Positions 44,401-48,198 of a stretch of DNA of 48,198 nt are shown piece after piece. A program made the translations under genes and the position numbers. The notes below the pieces were generated by a model. That model was not told where the DNA came from. It was given only the letters and a program-made list of their open reading frames with translations, and did no database searches. Source of the DNA: Lingula anatina (taxonomy: Eukaryota > Brachiopoda > Lingulata > Lingulida > Lingulidae); assembly GCF_001039355.2 (NCBI RefSeq), contig NW_019775675.1:62327-110524 (forward strand), read 5' to 3'. Within the stretch, counting starts at the first letter, position 1. Every line of letters begins with the position of its first letter.

Positions 44401-47025
44401 CTGGAATCTCTAAATTTCGGAAATTTTTTGTCTGGTTCAGTGGTGCACCACCTTAGCTTCAAATAACATAAAGACAAAGTCGACAGGCGAACTCTTGGTA
44501 ACATCAACGTCTATTGTACTGCATTCTCCAACTTACCTCTATGTATTTGTTTTATATTATAATTTTGGCTAGCATTTAAGCTAAAAAATGTCATTTTGTT
44601 TGTAATATTTCCGATTTATAAAAAAATCCAAAAATAAAAAGAATGAATAAGGCAGTTTTATGAAACAGATGCCTATCTTTTTTTTATGTTTCTTATAATT
44701 TCTTTTAAAATAAAGGTATGAACACCGTTCCAACGAATTCCAGTAATTTAGTCACGTATGATGTGTTTTACCAGGTCTGTCAGGCGGCCCCCTCACCAGC
44801 CACTTCAAGCCGATCCAGTTTCACTTTCACTGGGGCAAAGAGGACGACAGGGGTTCCGAGCACACAGTGGAAGGGCAGAATTACTCCGCAGAGGTACGCA
44901 CGCGGTGCACGTGGTTATGATTCGAGAATCTTCGTACAATTTCGTGTGCCTTTGTGAGCTTGCATCTTATATGTGATTTCACTGCACTTATTTTACTTTT
45001 ACATATGGATACTTTTATTAAGTGAACAATGTCTGTTCTGGTGTAAGAAGGTTGGAAAAAGAAATAATTGTCACACTGCCAGCTTACAATATCGTTATTG
45101 TGAAATGTTAAGATAGCCACATAAAGTGAAATGTAATAGATTTTTGTAATAGAGGAGGAGATAAAGTAAAGATGTTGGGACTTTAAAACGGTGTTAAATA
45201 TGACACAATGTGCATAAACAGTTTATATAAGGATATGCAGAGTAAAGCATTTTATGTAATTTAGCCTTGTAGGCCTCCTGTCTGCCTAGGTCAAGCGTCT
45301 GGGAAATTCTGTTCAATGAGTAAGAGTTGAGCACAGCTGGCAAATATTTGATGATTGAAAGGAATTAACATGAGAAGTACAAATTTCGATAAACACATGT
45401 TTATCACGTCACCTCCTACTTGCAAAAGTATACCCACTGACGGTTCAAATCTCACTGGCTGACAGATATTTCGACTCTTTGCGTTTTAACTAAGATCTAA
45501 TAAACGTATATTAGATCTTAGGTTTTAACAAGAAACAAACAAACTAAAAATCTCGACAGACATTTTTAAAGATATATAACCATGCGTATTTGGTGTTGGC
45601 AGTCCAGTTTGCCAAAAGAAAATTATTTGTAAACAGATAAAGATGCATGTTTTTTCACAGACATAGGAGCCATCGACATTGGGTCTTAACACGGGCAGAC
45701 AAAGACCATAATAACCGAGTATATTATACTCGTTATTTCAACACATAACACTCACAGATTGAATTTACTGTCTATAATTCTTTCTAGCTCCACATTGTTC
45801 ACTGGACCAAGGATAAAGGGGCCTCCTTCTCCGAGGCAGCCTCGGCTCAGGGTGGTCTGGCCGTTCTAGGGATGCTGATTAAGGTCGGCCAGGAACATTC
45901 GGAGCTTCAGAAGTCTCTTAGGTACTGCAGTGAGATCAAATATGCCGGGGATGAGAGGAAGTTAGCTGATAACGACAATATGCAGCTGACGGCCTTGCTG
46001 CCAAGTGAGTTTTTGCGACGTTATGTCTTTTGTGACGTGATAACACAATTGTGACGTACTCACACGTGATAAAACTATCGAATATGTGCCACCTCTCTTT
46101 TAAATTAAAATTTATAAAATTGATATTCATGAGTAATTACCACAGATAATATGAGATTTTTAAACTCCTCTTTTTCTGTCGACAAATAGTTTCAATCAAC
46201 CAGACCCTTGCAAGAGGATCACATTAATCAATATGTCCTTTATAATGGTTTGTCTGATCTTATTTTATTTAGAGAATACCACTGCCTATTGGACATATAG
46301 TGGGTCCCTTACAACACCGCCATGCTATGAATCCGTGAATTGGATTGTATTCAAAGAGCCAATTGAAATGTCGCGAGCACAGGTATCCTAAACTTCTTTC
46401 GTAATCATGCAAAAGTAGTGCCCTTAGACATTTACATAAGTCCTTTCAGTATTATGTACTGGAAGTTTTACAAAATCAGTCAGTATAAAGGCGCCAGTAT
46501 CTGCACCGGGTAATACAGTCCATGTCATATATATATATATATATATAGGCACCAAATGCAAATATCAAATGCTTAAGATTACTATCCGTACAAATATAAT
46601 TTTACCTTACGAAAAATGTTTTATTTTTAATGATGGAAATTACAGCTATACATGTATCTATAAATTATAAGAAATTTGGAATCCTTTATGCCTGCTTATT
46701 CTTAGATTAATACTTGTAGATTCACGCGAAGAAAGCTTTACTTTAATTTCATGCGCCTTTATGGATATGCTATCAAAAAGATGATCAAAAAAAAAAAAAA
46801 AAAGAAATTAAAACAAAATGGTAGAGAATAAGTACAACAACGTAGGAAATGTCCTTCTTTCATGTCTCTTTTTAACTCTCTTCCTAGCTGGATGCACTGC
46901 GCGATCTCCGCAGCCACAAGGCTGGTACCTGTCCCAGTGAAGACGACGAGTTTTGTGGCCACGTGGTCGACAACTACAGGCCTCCACAGCCACTGAAGGG
47001 ACGCGTCTTAAAATGTTGTCAGTAA
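37018..47025 (+). CDS. Intracellular alpha-carbonic anhydrase (6 exons, complete)
   Basis: Exons 37018-37048, 42537-42731, 44775-44893, 45788-46004, 46273-46382 and 46888-47025 give 810 bases, 269 residues plus stop, all phases consistent. Alpha-carbonic anhydrases interconvert CO2 and bicarbonate at a zinc. Zinc ligands are His92, His94 (QFHFHW) and His117 (AELHIVHW). The Glu104-Thr201 pair (GSEHTV, SLTTPP) is intact, as is the WGYG start. No signal peptide or hydrophobic tail is present, so it should be cytosolic, like vertebrate CA1/2/3/7/13 (about 260 residues). The proton-shuttle position (His64 of CA2) is Tyr63 here. The protein ends LKCCQ. A 39-base microexon (43595-43633) could add 13 residues after Asn75. 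Which vertebrate isoform is closest cannot be told by eye. Confidence 0.95.
37387..37478. repeat. (TC)n microsatellite
   Basis: CT-dinucleotide tract with short interruptions (TTTC, GACTC). Arg-Glu-rich frames on the minus strand are only its translation. Confidence 0.95.
38424..38480. repeat. (ATTT)n microsatellite
   Basis: About 14 uninterrupted ATTT units. Confidence 0.95.
38794..39181. mobile_element. 378-bp TIR element with internal tandem duplication
   Basis: Ends CAGGGCCGTAGCC (from 38799) and GGCTACGGCCCTG (to 39176) are perfect 13-base inverted repeats. Flanks ATTAC (38794-38798) and ATCAC (39177-39181) could be a 5-base duplication with one change. Inside, about 100 bases starting AAAATGCACCAGAATGCAGT occur at 38896 and again at 39023. 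Its CA-G ends suggest a hAT-type non-autonomous element. Confidence 0.75.
39899..39917. repeat. Poly-A tract
   Basis: About 19 A. Just upstream, CAGCGACGGATCTAGC (39867) looks like a solitary hAT-type end; no partner end was found. Confidence 0.85.
41540..41594. promoter_or_regulatory. Cluster of nuclear-receptor AGGTCA-like half-sites
   Basis: TGACCT at 41540-41545, AGGTCA at 41561-41566, and CGACCTTTGACCG at 41582-41594. The last reads CGGTCAAAGGTCG on the minus strand, a direct repeat with one-base spacing like HNF4/RXR sites. The position in intron 1 allows an enhancer role, but this is motif evidence only. Confidence 0.3.
41970..41992. repeat. Poly-G tract
   Basis: About 22-23 G preceded by GT-rich sequence; similar G tracts occur at 24317, 25208, 28780 and at the right edge (48184-48198). 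Confidence 0.9.
42537..42731 (+). CDS. Carbonic anhydrase exon 2
   Basis: 195 bases, phase 1 on both sides, donor GTATGT. It codes (G)[20 protein letters not shown] and, later, [26 protein letters not shown] is the conserved family motif. The NTGYS segment replaces the usual NNGH, so the shuttle His is Tyr63, with Thr61 and Lys66 at the positions of Asn62 and Asn67. Confidence 0.95.
43595..43633 (+). CDS. Candidate 39-bp in-frame microexon of carbonic anhydrase
   Basis: It lies between a good acceptor (TCCATTTCTGCTAG) and donor (ACA-GTAAGC). It has phase 1 on both sides and no stop, so inclusion inserts [13 protein letters not shown] between Asn75 and Ser76, in a surface turn before the GGPL strand. 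Its 3' end ...CCAACA resembles that of exon 2 (...ACAACA). No vertebrate counterpart is known to me, and a chance open 39-mer with splice sites cannot be excluded. Confidence 0.4.
44028..44205 (+). mobile_element. hAT5-like MITE, copy 3, with 5-bp target duplication
   Basis: The element is 44033-44200 (168 bp), from CAGGGGCGGATTTAGG to CTGGATCCGCCCCTG, in opposite orientation to copies 1 and 2. Perfect GGTTT duplications lie at 44028-44032 and 44201-44205. The interior has paired GACGGTCA words facing complements in the other copies. It is the most intact copy, and has no coding capacity. Confidence 0.9.
44775..44893 (+). CDS. Carbonic anhydrase exon 3 (zinc ligands 1 and 2)
   Basis: 119 bases, phase 1 in and phase 0 out. 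It codes (S)[19 protein letters not shown] then [20 protein letters not shown]. His92 and His94 bind zinc, and Glu104 orients the catalytic threonine. Confidence 0.97.
44894..45787 (+). other. Carbonic anhydrase intron 3
   Basis: AT-rich. A short direct repeat of ATCTTA/TAAGATCTAATA near 45491-45525 is the only structure noted. The acceptor is TTCTTTCTAG. Confidence 0.75.
45788..46004 (+). CDS. Carbonic anhydrase exon 4 (zinc ligand 3)
   Basis: 217 bases, phase 0 in and phase 1 out, donor GTGAGT. It codes [20 protein letters not shown] near the start (His117 is the third zinc ligand), then [13 protein letters not shown] and a final ALLP. As I recall vertebrate genes, an intron interrupts after ...FLK; here the exon reads straight through, and the next intron falls after LLP instead. 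Confidence 0.95.
46273..46382 (+). CDS. Carbonic anhydrase exon 5
   Basis: 110 bases, phase 1 in and phase 0 out. It codes (K)[19 protein letters not shown] then [17 protein letters not shown]. Thr201 and Thr202 are the conserved gate residues and Cys205 follows TTPP as in many extracellular isoforms. Confidence 0.96.
46383..46887 (+). other. Carbonic anhydrase intron 5
   Basis: Contains a short (AT)n run near 46528-46547 and a poly-A near 46788-46803. Nothing coding. Confidence 0.8.
46888..47025 (+). CDS. Carbonic anhydrase exon 6 (C-terminus)
   Basis: 138 bases including TAA at 47023-47025. It codes [20 protein letters not shown] then [20 protein letters not shown] and LKCCQ. DN(W/Y)RP-x-QPL is the conserved family end. 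Four cysteines in the last 31 residues (239, 247, 267, 268) are unusual for a cytosolic form. Confidence 0.95.
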   Translation: MDALRDLRSHKAGTCPSEDDEFCGHVVDNYRPPQPLKGRVLKCCQ

Positions 47026-47552
47026 CAGAGAGAAGAGACAACGCTGTGATATTGTTGAACGCACAGATTATAACGCATTATACATCATTGTCCAAGATTG
47101 ATAAACTCGTGTATTCAAGAGGATTCGTTTTCCAATGATGGCTTAATATTTGCTTCCGCATTTCAGAATGGAAAGGAGTAGTCTTTATAATACCAGTGAA
47201 CATGACGTTGCTTTGTTTGACCAGTCACCTCCATGGAGACGTGGTTCATTCCAAAGATCTTTTCTTTGTGTCATTTCTTCCACTGTATAATAAGACTTGT
47301 TCTACTCCTCGTTTTCTATAAAAAAAGGCGCACCTCATGCCGTCGAACATGTTTTGAACACTTTGATCAGATTTGGACAAAACTGTTAGGGTTTGTAAGA
47401 TATGTAACGAAGAAAAGAATTCTGTGGGACTATCCACCTGTTTAAGCTCCTTGTGAGGAACAGATGGCAACTAGCTCCCCCTATAGTTAATATTATTCTC
47501 TAAAACGCATCATTGGGTAAGCCAGTTCGGTTCCGTGCTTTGTGTTCTCTTG

Positions 47553-47635
47553 AGGTAATGTATTGGATACATTTTCATCAAGGTAATGTATTTGATACAT
47601 TTTCATCAAGGTAATGTTTTGATACATTCTCATCA
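47553..47635 (+). repeat. 28-bp tandem repeat, 3 units
   Basis: Units at 47553-47580, 47581-47608 and 47609-47635 read AGGTAATGTATTKGATACAT then TTTCATCA, the third one base shorter. Each includes a near-palindrome GTATYKGATAC. Confidence 0.9.
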
Positions 47636-47970
47636 AGGGCAATAATTGTCAGTAGAGACTAGTCTTTGGAGTCCTTAGCCATCATGCCCCGAGTCAAAAT
47701 TGTTTCTTGAAGACCTTGCGGAGACATATAAGTAAAATCCACTTTGATATTTGAAACCACCTTTCGTAAGAGTAAAAATAACAGAAACGACCCACTTTTG
47801 CATGAGAAATTGACACTAAGTGCAGTATCCCACAACATATATTTTTACTTGATGGCCAGTTCAAACTTTTCTGCATTGCGTTTCTCGTCTGAAGTCTGTG
47901 TATTGATCGCGAAACTAGTCTTAGCGACACAAAATAGCACGAATCAAAACGAGCAAGCCGCGTAGCTAGT

Positions 47971-48108
47971 CCCACTTATTGCAGAAGTGCATAAATCAAA
48001 ATGTCAGTGGGGGTTGCAGAGTTAGTACCGGTAGTTATTGAAATAGAATTGTGCTTTTGTATATAATAATCCCAGTTATTGCAGAATAGCAGAAATCAAA
48101 ATGTGAAG
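47971..48108 (+). repeat. Diverged direct repeat, about 38 bp, 100-bp offset
   Basis: CCCACTTATTGCAGAAGTGC then ATAAATCAAAATGT at 47971 recurs at 48071 as CCCAGTTATTGCAGAATAGC then AGAAATCAAAATGT. Confidence 0.75.
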
Positions 48109-48198
48109 AACATAGCAATATTTCATGTAATATTGTATTAGCATTTTATGTTATGTTTATTATATGTGACATTTCAAGATGGTTGGGGGGGGGGGGGG

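Larger units (their letters stand above)
42732..44774 (+). other. Carbonic anhydrase intron 2
   Basis: Contains the candidate microexon (43595-43633) and hAT5-like MITE copy 3 (44028-44205). The remaining sequence is AT-rich and unremarkable. The acceptor at 44774 is TTTTACCAG. Confidence 0.8.
47026..48198 (+). other. Carbonic anhydrase 3' UTR and right flank
   Basis: No AATAAA is evident near the stop. The region holds a three-unit palindromic tandem repeat (47553-47635) and a diverged 38-base direct repeat (47971 and 48071), and ends in a poly-G run. Open frames at 47694-47975 are not supported. Confidence 0.55.

Noticed and set aside
45441-45462. tRNA T-arm-like GGTTCAAATCTCACTGG
   Set aside because: No acceptor stem, anticodon arm or D-arm could be paired around it.
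47008-47022. CAAX or CC prenylation signal at the carbonic anhydrase end
   Set aside because: The last four residues are KCCQ, so no cysteine is at the -4 position and the pair is not terminal.

Overview
The window is animal genomic DNA: intron-containing genes with GT-AG splice sites, AT-rich introns, many microsatellites and several families of short inverted-repeat transposons. The proteins are metazoan. The frequent TAGGCCTA-like words and the miniature transposon types make me favour a marine deuterostome invertebrate (echinoderm or hemichordate grade). That placement is an inference; no taxonomic marker is present.

Three genes can be built exon by exon with matching splice phases. (1) On the minus strand, about 4609 down to 1000, lies the 5' part of an ankyrin-repeat protein gene (four exons, about 154 codons); it seems to continue beyond the left edge. 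(2) On the plus strand, 5026-20065, lies a complete ten-exon gene for a PTPN1/PTPN2-type (PTP1B/TC-PTP) tyrosine phosphatase of 471 residues. It has an intact catalytic domain, two proline-rich acidic modules and a hydrophobic ER-type tail anchor. (3) On the plus strand, 37018-47025, lies a complete intracellular alpha-carbonic anhydrase gene (six exons, 269 residues), with a possible additional in-frame 39-base microexon.

Genes 1 and 2 are divergent. Their start codons are only 416 bases apart, so 4610-5025 is probably a shared bidirectional promoter. From 20066 to about 36366 I find no convincing gene; the interval holds 3' flanking sequence, a 230-base N gap, microsatellites and inverted-repeat elements. 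The carbonic anhydrase gene is preceded by a CCAAT/TATA-type promoter candidate (36367-36540).

The most notable structure outside the genes is mobile or duplicated. Three copies of one 167-168 base element have perfect 5-base target duplications, one inside each of the three genes. There is also a TTAA-flanked element, an 8-base-duplication hAT-like element, and three further inverted-repeat elements. Intron 4 of the phosphatase gene holds decayed tandem copies of the exon 4/intron 4 boundary in which the GT of each decoy donor is lost, and intron 9 has a similar duplication. I found no CRISPR array, operon, phage, tRNA or rRNA gene, and no multi-gene novel system.
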